Source of the DNA: Ascarosepion bandense
Lineage: Eukaryota; Mollusca; Cephalopoda; Sepiida; Sepiidae
Assembly (NCBI GenBank): GCA_037127315.1
Contig: JBBBDQ010000192.1
Location: 4,167,001-4,231,000, forward strand
Reading direction: 5' to 3'
DNA length: 64,000 nt
Each line of letters starts with the position of its first letter. Within the stretch, counting starts at the first letter, position 1. The notes under the pieces were generated by a model. That model saw only the letters and a list, made by a program, of their open reading frames with translations, made no database searches and had not been told where the DNA came from. Positions 33,655 through 46,982 of the stretch are shown here, piece by piece. Both the position numbers and the translations under genes were made by a program.

Positions 33655-34340
33655 TGTCATTATTTAAAAGGGATTCTATAGACGTCTGTATCCATTATAA
33701 CTATGCCTCCTCCTTTATCTGATTTGGTTTTAATGATATTTTTGTTCTTGGTTAAAATATTTAATACCTGTATGTATCTCCTGGGTAGTGTAGTTTTATT
33801 GTTTTTGGTAAGGGTTGCTGCTATTATGCCACAGAAAACATTTTTCATAATCTGTGTGGTTATAATTATGGTTTTTAATTAATGTGGTCGATGTATTGTA
33901 TTTCTTTTGGCCTGTAGCAAATTTTAGGCCAAGACTTAAAGCTTCAGTTGTAGATAGATTGCATTTAGAAATATTTTGGATAAGATTAGGAATACCGATC
34001 TCATTCCATTTGCTACTGGCATATAGTTTGTGAAGTTTAAGTTTTAAATGGTTTTGTTGATTGTTATTTGTATGAGATATTGTCTGGCACAAAATGTCAG
34101 CTTGAGAAGTAGAAAGGGTGTTTTTTAACAGTAAATTTTTCCAAGTCATGTGGCTTGTTGGTTAAGGCATTTTTCTTCATACTTTAGATTTTCAGCACAT
34201 TTGAGGAGGTAGTCATGGATATGTTTTGGAAAAATCTCCTTAGTACTGTCCAAGGGAAAGTCTCTTATGTTTGTAAATGTTTTTTTATGTTTCTAGATTT
34301 TATGATGTTTCCCCAATGTATATTTTTAAATTATTTGTCC
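33655..34340 (-). pseudogene. Penelope-like element, N-terminal part of the RT ORF
   Basis: The minus strand contains two adjoining frames: one with GIPNLIQNISKCNLSTTEAL and SLGLKFATG (33796-34149), the other with KNIIKTKSDKGGGIVIMD (33660-33848). The K-x-DKGG-x-V(I)-x-(M/L) block is the N-terminal signature of Penelope RTs, and LSLGLKF precedes it in this family. It ends at 33655, just before RT motif 1, next to the SINE at 33329-33638. The upstream frames to 34340 probably belong to the same N-terminal region (DYLLKCAENLKYEEKCL). Confidence 0.8.
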
Positions 34341-34344
34341 ATAT

Positions 34345-34420
34345 GAAATCTCTGAAGAAGCTTTTTATAAGTGAAACATGTTATATTAAAGATATTTGTT
34401 CTTTATTTATTCTATTATAA
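34345..34420 (+). repeat. Penelope-type terminal segment with CTGAAGA-stem-GAAAC motif
   Basis: Matches the reverse complement of 24360-24420. CTGAAGA is at 34352-34358, a weak stem GCTT/AAGT at 34360-34372, and GAAAC at 34373-34377. It reads opposite to the neighbouring Penelope frame, so the pair may be inverted copies and not one intact end. Confidence 0.6.
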
Positions 34421-34923
34421 TGTGTATGCGTGGGTGTAATGCAGACACACAATGTAAATTCTAGTAATAGAGAAATTGAAGATGGCGTCCCACAACTACT
34501 TAAAACAAGAGAGATCATTACTTTGATCAAACAATAAACAAAATCACTACGTATATTTACTTACTATGATTGAAATCTGAGGAGATTAACTCCATCCACA
34601 GGAGATGATTATTAATGAATCAGCTACTAAGTGTGTAGTGGATAGAAATATTTTCTCTTCCAACCACACCTGTAACTAGAAATATGAGTGGGGGACAGGA
34701 TTCATCCTAAGAGTAATTATCTGCAATTCATTTTTGTTTTGTTGTCCTACCTAAGAATTTTAATTCAGAGGTTTTGGTGCTTCAAAGGTTGTTCTCTACC
34801 TGTTGGGAGTTTAACTTTGTTACAATTAGATGAATTAATGCTCTATAAATACATAATAGGTGCACAAATGAGAGCATGCTCTATCTGTATCTGTCAAGAT
34901 ATGGTGCACCATGCATATCAAGT

Positions 34924-34961
<38 letters not shown>

Positions 34962-35157
34962 ACTGCATTTAGTAACTGCAAGTAATGATGTCTTAATTTT
35001 AACTTACACTGCTAAAAATTCTATCATTACAAATTCAGGCATTCAATAAAAGACATTGATAATATTAATATCCTACAGTTGGTTAAGAACACTATGAAAA
35101 TACCTTACACAATGACAAGTCATTTACTTGGAATCAATTTTCCTTCTTTTTGGTAGT
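34421..35157. other. Intronic sequence with (TA)n at 34926-34959
   Basis: Nothing coding is recognised. Confidence 0.55.
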
Positions 35158-36455
35158 TTTTTTTTTTTTATAATCATCTCACCCTAAGCAAGACAGTACT
35201 GCCACTGGTGTGCTAGGGGTTACATAATAGAAGACTGAAGAGATAGGAGAACAGGTCACAGTGGGTATCAGAGAATGGGTAAGAGAAGGATGGGAACAGT
35301 GGCATGGAGAGAGTTGCATGAAAGCAAAGCGTAAAGGGAGAAGATGGATGGGCATCAAGGAGATAAGAGGTGACAGCTGACATATTTAAACTCTTGAAGA
35401 TTGTAGCTATCAGGGCAGCAAGAATATGGAAGGAAGTTTCACAGGCGGGAAGTGCGAGAAAAGAAGCTGGTAGAGTAGAAGTTGTGGTTACACCTGATTG
35501 TTTTCACTGTAAAAGGGTGAGACTTTGTTGCTAGTCTAGTAGCTTGAGTAAATTTGTGCAGAAGGTAAGCTAAGCTCATCAGAGCAGAATCCATAAAGTA
35601 TTTGTAGAAGAGACAGAGGGAAATTATATCTCATCTGTGAGAGAGGGACTGGAGTCAGGCTGCCAGGTCGGCGACAACTACATTGCAAATTTTTCTTTGA
35701 ATTTTGTTGAGAACTCCAAGATGAATAACAGTGGCACCTAACCAGATATGACAGCAGTATTCAATGCACAGATGTGCATGATGGATTCAGAAGAGAAAAA
35801 CTTCCTGGTCGTACACAGTGAACCGGCCTTGCTAGCAGCAGATTTAGCTATGGATTCAATGTAGTCATTTCACTTGAGGTCGGCTGAGAGAGTTCGTCTG
35901 AAGAGGTGCAGTGTTTTATTTTCAGGGAGACTAGCCTGATCCATGCTTATGGTGGGTATAGTGGTTAAAGGATAGCAGCTTTGTTTTGGAAGCATTAAAA
36001 TTTACGAGCCATTTCTTACCACAGATTGGAGGTCCTTTTAAGATCAGCAGCAAGGTTTGCTTTGTCAGCCTTAGCAGATTTCTTATCGAAGTGTTATCAG
36101 AAAAAGTGTAGGACCTAGTATAGAGCCTTGAGGGACACTTGTGTTCGTATGATAATATCTGGAAGCATGCCTATTCAATACTACCTTCATTACATGATTT
36201 GAAAGAAACAACTGAATTAGATCAAATAAGCATCCAGTTATACTATATCCCTGTAGCTTGTGCAGTAGGCTAGCATGCCCCACACTGTCAAATACTTTGG
36301 AGATATCCAAGGCAACAGCACAAGCTTTGCCGGTCTTATCGAGAGCCTGATATATGTTCTCAATGATGGTGGTTAGCGTGTCAGTGGTAGAGCTGGTGAA
36401 GTGGAAACCATATTGTTTGTCAGAGAATAGGCAGTGGATGATAAGATGTTTTAAT
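35158..36455 (-). mobile_element. Jockey/CR1-type LINE, 5'-truncated, minus strand
   Basis: The plus strand starts with the T-tail (35158-35169) and the family 3' end in reverse complement (ATCATCTCACCCTAAGCAAG). Minus-strand frames encode LFSDKQYGFHFTSSTTDTL (36420), then MDISKVFDSVGHASLLHKLQ, KVVLNRHAS and SVPQGSILGPTLFLI (36083-36310). The 3' two thirds are too mutated for a long frame. Colinear with the 62-kb copy. Confidence 0.86.
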
Positions 36456-38007
36456 AAGCAATACTAATTCAACATAAAACCCATAACCTTTTGGGCTCTC
36501 TATTAAGAGTTCTAATCATTAAACAAATCAAACAAATGCACTAAAATTCACTTTACATTTCATCTAAAAGTGAAACATTTTCTGTTTATAGAACCATACC
36601 TGTGAAGGTCTTATTGTAATACTATCCTTGAGTTAAAACGAACACATAACCAAGCTAGTTACTTCAGAGAAAAAAAAGCGACCTGCCTGCACAAACCAAC
36701 TGAGAGAGAGAGAGAGTATTCACAATTAACATCAAGTTTTTCATCTATCAGCAAACAAACCAGGCTAACATCACAGATCATAACTTTGTTCAATGACAAT
36801 ATATTGCAAGCATTACAGGTTTTTTTGAAAGCAGAAAAAGGTAGGTAAGCAGTTATTGCATAAAATAACCAAACTATATATAGAATTAAAAATGCAAACT
36901 AACAAGGAAAGTATACTATGTAGTATCTACTGTGAAATCTATATATTAAATTGCATTGTTTATTGTTCAAACAAAAACAAGCATGGGCAGCCTATGTTTA
37001 GATAGCAATTTTAGATAATATTGAAGGTAAGATAAAACTTCTCTTTAGTAGGATTTTAAAAGCAAGTAGTAATTGTGTTATGCTTTTAATAAGTAGAAAA
37101 AAACAGGTATTTTTTTCCTCACTAAGAACTTTCATTAAGAAATTATAAATGATAGATAAACAAATCAAGTAATGTAATTGTAAGATGCAACAGGTATGAT
37201 GGATTTGAAACATTGTCAAAATTCTTTTGAGTTAGCCAGTAAATAAGGCAACACTGAATTTTTAAGCCCATCTAAAACCTCCATTTATCAGAAAAATTAG
37301 CAAAAAAAAATGTATTTAAATAACACTAAGCAAACATGACCTGCGTAGAAATATAGACAACCAAGCTAATGCTAGTTCATTAGAGGATTCATTTTTAACA
37401 CAAAATTCAGCTTCAACTTTAACCTCAGGTGATTGTGGATGATACAGGATTTTATGCATCTCTCTAATCAAAAAGATTATGCACAAATACACAATTTCAT
37501 ATTGTTAGTCACATTTTCAAACAGGTGACATAAGGTGAGTGTCACATGACACTAATAAAGTCATAACAGGGTCAAGAAGTTTTATATTTCCTTGTATAAA
37601 CTTAAAATATTTTGCTCAAACTCACTAATGGTTGCACTTCTGAACCAACAACAATTATAGAGTTAGTAAAAAGCAGGAAATTGTCTAAAGCCTTTATTGG
37701 AAAGAAAGAGACCAAATTCTAGAATATCCACACCAGTTTCTTTCATAAAATCAGTCATGCAAATTTCAGATGATCTGCTACTTAAAGAAAGGTGAAATGC
37801 CAATGTTCTTTTCTCATTTAACAATAGAGTTAATTCACAACAAATGTCAATATCACACTTTCAATTCTTATAACAATTTCCTTATTTGAATAAGAAGGGG
37901 TATTTACCTCAGATTGTTCCATAACTATGTTCTGTCACCAGTGTTAAATATCTTTTTTCAAATTAGCAAATAACCAAATATGGCTGCAGCTTTTATGGCT
38001 TCATACT
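36456..38007. other. Intronic sequence, nothing recognised
   Basis: AT-rich. A short (GA)n run is at 36700-36716. Confidence 0.5.
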
Positions 38008-38306
38008 GTTCCAATGCATTGGATATCGGCTCGAAACGAGAAATCAGGGAGCCAAGTTCGAATTCCAGCCAAATTCATTGCATTCACTTATGCGCAAATA
38101 CCCTTGGGAAAGGTATTAATCTGTCTATTCCTTCCAGTTATGAGTTAAATAACAGGACAGATCGGGTTCTATAGCCTTGGTCAGCAACCAGTCTACCACA
38201 GAATGCAATGGCAACCTACTGCGGGATAATCTTCTGCCCAGTCAGTCATGTCTCTTTCAAGACATGATCGCCCAAGCATGTATCATATATGGCACTTAAC
38301 TGACTG
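38008..38306 (+). repeat. tRNA-derived SINE, copy 3 of 3
   Basis: Colinear with copies 1 and 2 and lacks the first ~10 bases. The B box reads CAAGTTCGAATTCC. It ends GGCACTTAACTGACTG. Confidence 0.88.
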
Positions 38307-40070
38307 TTCCAAACACTTTACGAAGTAACAGAAAAGATAACATGATTGCTTTGTAAGGTTTGAAAGAAAAAAAAATTAGTTGATTTAATAATTAAACAAA
38401 ACTATCCTGTAGAAAATCCTCTATCCTCTAGAAAAAATTTAAGAACTCATTCTTAAATATTACTGGACATCATTAATCACTTATCTAAATATATGATAAC
38501 TGGAAATGTGAAAAAATTCTTGCATGACAGAAAACTTATGGAACATTTAAAACAAACTTGCTGTCATCAAATATTAACAAACTATCATAATTTGTCAATA
38601 CATGAAAAATAATTACATGCAATGGTACAAATCAGAGACAGACAGAATAACCAAGTTTTTTGCATTCTTGTAAAATTTGTTCTTGGGTCAGTGCTTGTCA
38701 GGTCAATTGAAGAAATCACCACCATGATACAAATCAATTTAAGTATTTAACTTCTTGGTGAAGTATAATCAACTAAATCACATAGACTTCAGCCTTTGTA
38801 GAAATTACAAATTGTTACATTCCTGCAAAAACCTGAACAATGAGGAACTATTTGCTATAATATTAATAATAGCTGAAAAATCATCCCAAGATTAGCAGAT
38901 GACAATAAATCTGAAAAAATGAATTTTTTTTTATTAGATCTTTAGAAAATCTTGTAGTAAAAAAAATGTATACAATCCAAACAAGTACTCAAAACAACAT
39001 GAAAGCACATTTTCTTGTGCCCATACACAAACTGACACAGCAAACAAACATGTTTTCTCTCACACACATGTACAATTCAAGAAAAGTCTAACCAATGCGC
39101 TTTCTTACATACACACACATAATACAAGCAAACATATGCACACTCACACATGTGACACAATGGTCTGTGACTGTGATTAGAACACACAAGATGGTTGCTA
39201 AATGATTTTATCTGAATTGGGTTTTATTACTGCATAAAAAGTAAACTCTTCAAAACTATCTGTACACAAGTAGATTGAAAAGAAGTGAAATAAATAAAAA
39301 CTGAAGATTTTGGCTAGAAGTTAAGCAGTCCTAGTTGCAGGCTTATATAAGCAAAGTCATAGTTAGAACTGTCAGTCGTTTCAGGCTGCTCATTTGGAAG
39401 TTGTAAATTGTGTAATGTGTTGTAGGGATGGGCAGAGGAGTGGTAGGTTAGAGTGAAAGTTCTCATTCGCCAAAGAGAAGGTCTGTTAGTCTATTATGAC
39501 AAAAGTAGCAACGAAGTTGCCTCAAGTGTGACCACCAACCCCTGAACCCTGCTAGGTGAATCCATGAATAAATGACCAAATATATTGAAAACAGGATTCA
39601 TTTCTTGCTAATTTTATTCCTTTATGAATATAGACTAGGTTTTTCCCAGTTTTTTTTTTTTTGTTCAAATTGCACAAACTGGAATTGAAAAATGAGGTGA
39701 TTTGTCCAATCAGTTGAAAGAGAGAGAGAGTACTGAATGCATGCTTACATACAGAAGCATATACTCCTCTCTTGCTTTCACTCACTCACCCACACAAATG
39801 CAAACAACACAAATAAGCATACATTCTCACATAGATAACATGTTACATAATATTTTACTTTTACATTGATTCAAAACACATACAGATATATGCTGACAAC
39901 TAAAAGTATGTATCTTAATAATTAGTAAATAGTACATTGTATTTTAGTAAACAGAAAATTATATAGAAATTGAAGACCAGGATCCAAAAACATGGCAATA
40001 CTGTTCATTTTTTTTTTTTTTATGAAAAATTGTATTTTTATTTTTAATTTACAGTCTTTGTATTGAATAT
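38307..40070. other. Intronic sequence, nothing recognised
   Basis: Contains CA-rich stretches (39030-39160), a (GA)n run at 39720-39731 and a T tract at 40009-40021. Confidence 0.5.
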
Positions 40071-41303
40071 AGGTACCTCCACTAAATCACTGAAAAAACA
40101 GCACAGCATGAAAAAACAAAACAAAAAAAAAAACTCCTAAACTAAATAAAAATGTTTTATCAGCAAAATGCTCATACTATTATTAAGAGAATGGATAAAA
40201 GTATTTTGTTAATTATTTTAAAATAACTTTAAATTTTTTTCTATAACATTCAAAATTTTGGTATAAAATCTGTTTTCTTTCGTCTGTAAGTGACAATTTT
40301 TACAAGGGCTTATTACGGCAAACATTATGCAAGTTACATTTTTGCTAGTGAAAAACAAATTAATTTGGAAATTCTTGCAAAAATAAAATGGTCGGATTTT
40401 GATGAAAATTTCAGGACTTATTCATGAATGACTGAAATAATTTTTTAAAATTATTTTTTAGAAAATCTGGTGATGGTGGTGGTGGGGGGTTTAGAAGGAG
40501 AATATATATATATATATATATGTTACCTTCTCAAACCAATTAATTTCACGAAATGCCTAAAAATTTATGAGTTCACCCATATACCTAATATTAAACTCAA
40601 GAGTCATTGAGGAATGCTAATCAATGATTTTTTTTGTTTTATTTTAAACTAAATTAGTCCCTTTTCAGAAAATCTGTTCCAAATTGTGAAAACTTAAATG
40701 CAATAAAACAATGTCATTTTTTTTATTTTATTTAGATAGACTTAATTGTTTTTTGTTTTTTTTTTACAAATAATGTATATTAAGGATATCATAGTCTGAA
40801 AAGAAATTTTTTCAATGAATAATGAATTTTTGCAAGAATTGTTCTCATTTTTTTTTTTATTAAAAAAATCTTAAAATTTCCCTCTTCATCGACCATGCTA
40901 GGGTTGTTAAGTTAATATGTGAAGAATATATTTACTAATCGAAAATTGAAAAGCTTAATACAAATAATCGAGCCAGTCAATTTTTAAAATAATTAAAACA
41001 TTTTGTGTGCATACTGATGACCAGCATTTTCTTTACATGGGTGGCTGTACATGATATATATAATTAAAAGGTCATGTGTTTCAAAGGTTGCACTCCTTAT
41101 GATAGGGGAGGACTATATAAACATTTATGGCAGTGTACAATCTCATCACACTTCCATGTTTCCTGTGCCCCACATTTCAACATTCAATGGGCTTTGCAGA
41201 TCATCCCTTCAAAATTTAAAGCAAGTTTTATATTTCAATTCATAGTTTCCTAATTTAAAAAAAAAAAAAAAAAATTGTGAAATTCACAATTTGTGGAGGT
41301 ACC
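40071..41303 (+). repeat. AGGTACCTCCAC-ended repeat, copy 2 (possible MITE-like element)
   Basis: Begins AGGTACCTCCAC (40071) and ends GTGGAGGTACCT (41292-41303), exact 12-bp inverted termini about 1.23 kb apart. The first 400 bp match 19317-19765. The interior is AT-rich with homopolymer runs, a (TA)n at 40502-40521 and no transposase frame. I could not identify a target-site duplication. Confidence 0.6.
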
Positions 41304-42522
41304 TAAAAAAATATGAAAAATATAAATTAAAAATTAATAAATGCCAAAACATTTCATAAATCATTGAGTTATCTATCATGCTATACAATTTTATTGTTAT
41401 TAAATTGTAAAATTGTTCTAAAAGTTTCATATTATTTTAATTTATTTTTCATAAAAAAATCAAAATATATGACTAAGACATCAAATGTAAGACTAAAACT
41501 AAACTAACTAAAATTCTATAAAATATTAGATAATTGTGGAAAATATTGTGTTAAATTTTAATTTTACTATATAATTAAAAACCAAAAAAACGAAGCATAC
41601 AATTAAGCTAGATAAAATTATTACAAATTTGTCTTCCATATTTATTTTTTGATGGCTTCCATCTGTCACATTAATTATTGGCTTTGATAACATGATAAAT
41701 GTCGCAAAAACAAAAAATATATTGGTTGGGAGCACACACAGGAAAAGAAAGTATTACAAGTCCAAACAGGTTCACTAGGCAAACCAAATTTTCACATCTC
41801 GTTTTGATCTCCAATATGCTGCTCACTGACATGAATGAACAACTCCAACCCCCCTTAAATGAGCATACCATGTTTTATACACTCAATCCAGCTACAACTA
41901 AGCCAACAAGCACCAAGAACCTGTCAATAAAAATGGCTACATGCGACACCAACACTATAAGTACAAAGTGCTGTCTGATTCATCATCTGTTCAAAGCTCA
42001 TTGATTCATCGTCTCCACACTCCCCTCCAAAACATACACACGACTCTAGTTCTTTTGGGTCACCGAGGTAAGTCACTGCTATAATAAACCCTGATAACAA
42101 GGCTACTGTAATTAGGAAACGCTTTTATATGCTTTTTAGTACATTTCAGGTAGTAAACAAGTAATACTTGTTTGAAATCAAATTAGGGTAAGTTTAAATT
42201 TGCTAATTTGAATATAATATGTCAGTGAGATATTTTATTTTTGCTAGATTTTTTAAAACCAAGAATTGGCTTCTGTTTACAAAATGTGTCAAGTGATCAA
42301 AAATGGCCGAAAAACTGAAAAAGAAAAAAAAATTTTTTTTTAAATTTGAAAATTTTAGATTCCAATCAATATAATTTCAGTTTGAAATTACACCAGGGTA
42401 TTTTGCTTACTGGAATTAGTAAATTTAATCTCTTGGCTTTCAATTAAAGCTAAAATTAAAGCTTCAAGATAAGTTATTTTTAAAAATTCAATTTAAATTT
42501 TAGGTATTGAAAATGAGTGGAG
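41304..42522. other. Unclassified AT-rich region, may belong to a further AGGTACC element
   Basis: Bounded on the right by another GTGGAGGTACCT (42523-42534). The plus-strand frame at 41699-42004 has no motif. Confidence 0.35.
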
Positions 42523-42534
42523 GTACCTCATTAT
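42523..42534. repeat. Third copy of the GTGGAGGTACCT terminus
   Basis: Identical 12 bases to the right end at 41292-41303. Its partner left end was not found; it may share the one at 40071. Confidence 0.55.
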
Positions 42535-44234
42535 ATAAAATTTTACTCAAAGTGTTGATAAAATTTGTTGCAAAATATAATAATATTCCAAGAGAATATA
42601 TATTCCCCATTAGCCCAAATAAGATTCCAACTGGCACATTACTTTCTATGAACTCCACTTGGCAAATGGGGCATTGCTTATCTTCCAAAATGAGTAACTT
42701 TTAACCAAAGGTTTCACTTGACATGCAGAATGAAACCTTCAAGACTGTTCATTCAGTTCTTGAACATGATGCCAAATCAAATGGTACAAATCAATATTTT
42801 TGTGTCAAGTGACATCTTGAAAATCATGAATTAGCAGATGAGACTCAGAAAAAGACAAAAAAATTATTAAGCAGGAGAATCTAATTTCAGAGATTTATCT
42901 CTAGTCTAAAGAGAAAGATGCAAGCCATAAAATAAGAAAAAGCATAATAAAAAAAGTCAAGCATCATCAAATGCACAATGTAGACAAGTGAAAAATCAAT
43001 GCACTGAGACAAGAAAAAATTAACAAAGCAATATTACAGAAGGTTTCATGACCTCTGCTCTACATGACAGAGATTTTACACACATACAATTGTGACAAGT
43101 AAAAATGGTTTGATATAATGAATATATACAGCATATTTCACATTGTAGAGAATTATAAAAATACATTTAAGAAAAAAAAAAAAATCAACCAAGATTTGAA
43201 CAACAGTCAGTTTTTAAAAAGTAGAAGTATCTAACAATTAAAGCACAGGCAAAAATTTATAGAAAATTTAAAGTGAAAATGGACTTTTCATACAAATAAC
43301 AGCAAAATAAATGAGTTTGCTTAAAAAAAAAAAGTTACTCAGCATTTTCAAGAGAAATATGGAAAAGATGTCATTCGCCAGATAAAGCAAAGTTTGAGAA
43401 GTGACATTCAATTCAAAACTATTAATGTTTTTATAATTAAAATTCTAATTATTCAATGGCTAAAAAACAGTCAATTGCACAACAGATGATCATATTAAGA
43501 TTCAGAAACTCTTATAGACATTTACTACATTTTTGTTACACTATTTTGAAAAGGCAATAAAAGTAGAACACCCAATGAGAATTGATCTTAATAATGGTCT
43601 GTGAAATTTAATTATCATAACTGTTTTGAAGCTCCTGGCCTTCACACACACACACACACACATCAAGAGTGTCAAGTTCTCAGTGCAATTCATTTCCTAC
43701 AATCTAACCAAATGACTAAACATCAAGTTTTTTTAAATGACTTCTTTGTTAGGCCAAAAGTTTTTAGCACTTCCTTATCTATCATTGTGTATGTATGCAC
43801 CCCCTTGTGTGTACACAAAGTATTCGAGAAGTATTGTAATTGGGTATTAATCAATGGGTTCAGTAGAAATAAAAAAAAAAATATCAGTGTGCCAAGTTCA
43901 ATCACAAATCTAAGGTGAACAGTCTAGCACACAATGTAGTAAAGAAAATGGGGTCAGAAATCCAACCTTCCCCTCCACAACAGCAGAAATGTACTTTCAC
44001 TCACAAAGCTCTAAAAATTGAACTGCCTTGGTAAGCAAAAGCAACAGCCTTTATTTGCTGAGCGATTTTTCTGATTGGCCATGCCAGACAGGGAAGAAAG
44101 AACATTAGCATAGATTCTGATAGTTTTTCTTCATCACATTTTCTATTGTAGATTACACGTGATCCACTATTACTTGGTTTGACAAGGTAATTTGCTATTT
44201 TCTTTGCTACACTCCCTCTGATCTTGTTATCGGA
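42535..44234. other. Intronic sequence with (CA)n at 43643-43662
   Basis: No coding motif. The frame at 43601-43918 runs through the CA repeat and is treated as chance. Confidence 0.5.
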
Positions 44235-46320
44235 GATTGGACAGTTTGGTGCAGCTCTCTTTACCCTGGTACTTCTTCATAATAGAACTATCTCCCTTAC
44301 ATGTGTTGGAGAGGTGTTCCCTGAGGAGATATCAGGTGTATCTTGAGTTTCTGGAATCTCTGCATCTGTGGAAGCATCAGATTCCCAGATCTCAATTATT
44401 TCATCCCGTTCAGATGATGAATCATTCTCAGAGTCACACATCAATGTATCAGAGTTAATGAAAGGGCAAAGGTCCTTTATATGCCGAGGCATCCCCATCA
44501 ACTATAATTGTTTGTGGACATACGATGTCTGTCATGCAACTCACTTGATACCTGTAGGTACACCGGCTACGGGGAACCTTCACCTACACTGTTTCGAACT
44601 TTATATATAAAGTGATTCTTATAACAACCAGGTAGTAATGTACTAATTCCCTTCACTTTCAGTTGGTAATGGTGAATCATATTGACAGGCACATTAGTAG
44701 ACAATAAGCCACCCTTTGACATATTATGCCAGTAGACTGCCTCCATTATTGAACACTGCTTTTTTGCTACAATTCTCTTTATGCTCCGATGAGATCTATC
44801 CACTAAGTTGGACTCCCCAGTCATCCAAGAAATCTTTAAATGACTTACTGCAAAATGCAGTGTCATTGCTGGATAACATTTTTCATGGTAGATCTCATTA
44901 AAAAAAAAAGTTTTCAACTGTCAGACGACACTTCTAAAGTCTTAATGAAGCAGGCATCATCGTAACACAAATTGACTTGGGTTGCAGTCAACCAACATAA
45001 GGTAGTGTTGCCCACCAAAATGCATAATATTCATTCCCAAGCAGGTTCTGACTTCAGTCACATTTAGGTTGTCTTGTGGTCAACAACTTGAGGATGGGTC
45101 AATGAACTGACATTCCTTACATTTTCTGACTACTGCCTTGAATGTCATAGGGTAAACTCTTCTCTCAAAATACAGCATCTGCCTAATTCCAGAGTGTCCC
45201 TCTGGCTATGTATGGTGCTTATCTAATCCGAAGAGGTTTTGTTCACTATGGAAGCCCATATTTTGTTGGTTTGACCTCCTTGATCACATTATACCATCAG
45301 TGATACTTTTCTAAGCCTATCAGCTCAATTCTTACTTGACATTACTAAACTTATTGTGATCCATAATTTACTCAAACACCTCGGGGTCAGCATCTCACCT
45401 GCCGCCTTAGTCCATATTTTGGTTTTGCTAGTGAGCAGGTTCAATACCCACCAGTGCACCCATGTGGTGTCTGTGAAGAGGTGCAGCTCTGTTGAACACC
45501 ATTGTAGCACTAAATTGACACCCTTCAGGATAGCATCCAGTTCAGATAAATTGCTATGTTGTACGTCCTTCACAGGCTGCAGCCAACATGCACCCTCTAC
45601 AACACTTCCATCAACCTCCAATGAAACATCTGACCACTTCCAGGATGCAACCCACGTCTTATCTGGGTCAAATTCAGCACAGAAATCAAGTTCTTCTATT
45701 TGGCGTCAATCCAGCTTTTTAATAGAGTCGAACCCAAGCATCAAGTCAAAACCCAATAGCTCTTCATCCACTACTAAGACTTCGATATCAAGGTTTGTAT
45801 TGTCCACATCAAGCTTAATTCTTCCAATTCTGTGGTGTTTGAGGGTATTACCATCTATGGTGAGTATCTCCGCCCACCTTTAACTCCTGCCAGGATTGAC
45901 AGGCTAACTTATTTACGAGTGTCTGTGAGTAGCTTGTGTCCGCTAGTACCACTTTCTTAATCCTGTTCAGCTGAACATCTAAGACAGGTAGCACCTCATT
46001 CATAACTCACTTGAGAAAAAGATCAGTGTTGATGTCATGTTGCCTTCTTCTTTTCTTGTCACTCTGAAGCAATGTGGCTTAATCCTTGACACTGGAAACA
46101 CTGCATCATTGTGCATGACATGCATGGCTGACAAGTATCTTGTCAAACCGGGCAGTCCCTGAAAATGTGATTCTATTCAGAGCATCAATAGCATTGCATA
46201 CCTTCCTGATGTTTAACAGCTCCACCTGGTGAAATGTTGGAAATGATTGAGAAAAAGTGCAAACTATAAAGAATCCCTCTCTTCCAAGTATTTGGTTGCT
46301 TATTGCCAAACAGTAACATT
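44235..46320 (-). mobile_element. LTR retroelement polyprotein (gag knuckle, protease, RNase H, integrase), RT deleted
   Basis: In minus-strand order: a gag-like stretch ending ARFDKILVSHACHAQ (46110), a zinc knuckle CFQCQGLSHIAS that has lost its last cysteine (46105-46070), a retropepsin region with VLPVLDVQLN and LADTSYSQTLV (45990-45910; D-T-S where D-T-G is usual), RNase H-like VDGSVVEGACWLQPV and NLSELDAILKGVNLVLQW (45620-45500), and integrase with a GHSGIRQMLYFERR/CKEC zinc-binding region (45200-45080), GGQHYLMLVDC (45000), HRSIKRIVAKKQCSIMEAVY (44800-44740) and DGMPRHIKDLCP-type C-terminus (44490). The usual ~600-codon RT is missing between protease and RNase H. Numerous stops. No LTRs identified. 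Confidence 0.8.
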
Positions 46321-46502
46321 AAAGGAGTTGAAAAGCCTCTTTTCCACTAAATATCAAAGAGGGAAAATATTAAAAGAACACGCAACATCTACAATGTATG
46401 CAATATGCATGTTAGAAATGGAACATTGTCACCAATGGCTTTTGTGGTATACTGACAAACAAAGTAAGCAATAGCATTTATGGATACATTGAAGAGTAAC
46501 AA
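46321..46502. other. Short unassigned spacer
   Basis: Between the LTR element and a Penelope terminal repeat. Nothing recognised. Confidence 0.4.
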
Positions 46503-46850
46503 TGTAACTTGCATTAATGTTACACAAATATCCAGTTATAATTCTTTATTTTACATTATTTATATTGTTCGAACTGTTGTTCTCATCTTTATTGACATGT
46601 TCATGTTTCAGCAGTTATACACTCTGGCCTTCTTCAGGTGCTAGGAATTCTGAACCAAACCCTTTATTTCAATCACTGGGGTATATCATTTTCATTCCAT
46701 GTGTGATGCCACTTCCAGATGCAATGTAATTATCTCCCTTTAACTCAACTAAGTTATTTGTTCACCATTGCTGTAGCCAGGTATTAAACTCATGACTCTT
46801 TGGGTCAAGTCACTGAAACCAAACAACGGCACTTATATATCTACTGGGTC
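46503..46850 (+). repeat. Interspersed repeat with Penelope-type terminal motif, copy 1
   Basis: Shared with 51775-52070: TTTACATTATT...TTGTTC, CTGGGGTATATCATT, TTAACTCAACTAAGTTA, TTGTTCACCA and CTCATGACTCTTTGGGTCAA. The minus strand holds CTGAAGA (46637-46631), an imperfect stem and GAAAC (46609-46605). No coding. Confidence 0.7.
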
Positions 46851-46939
46851 ACGTGTTCTCAAGGAAGACATAAATATGTCAAATATGAGGACAACAGTCT
46901 GAACAATGTAAATAATGTAAATACTACCTTATCTCAGAA

Positions 46940-46982
<43 letters not shown>

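Noticed and set aside
34290..34335. Minus-strand KIYIGETS-like string upstream of the Penelope N-terminal frames
   Set aside because: It resembles a GIY-YIG core, but stops follow at once and the position (upstream of the N-terminus) would need a tandem copy. Too short to claim.
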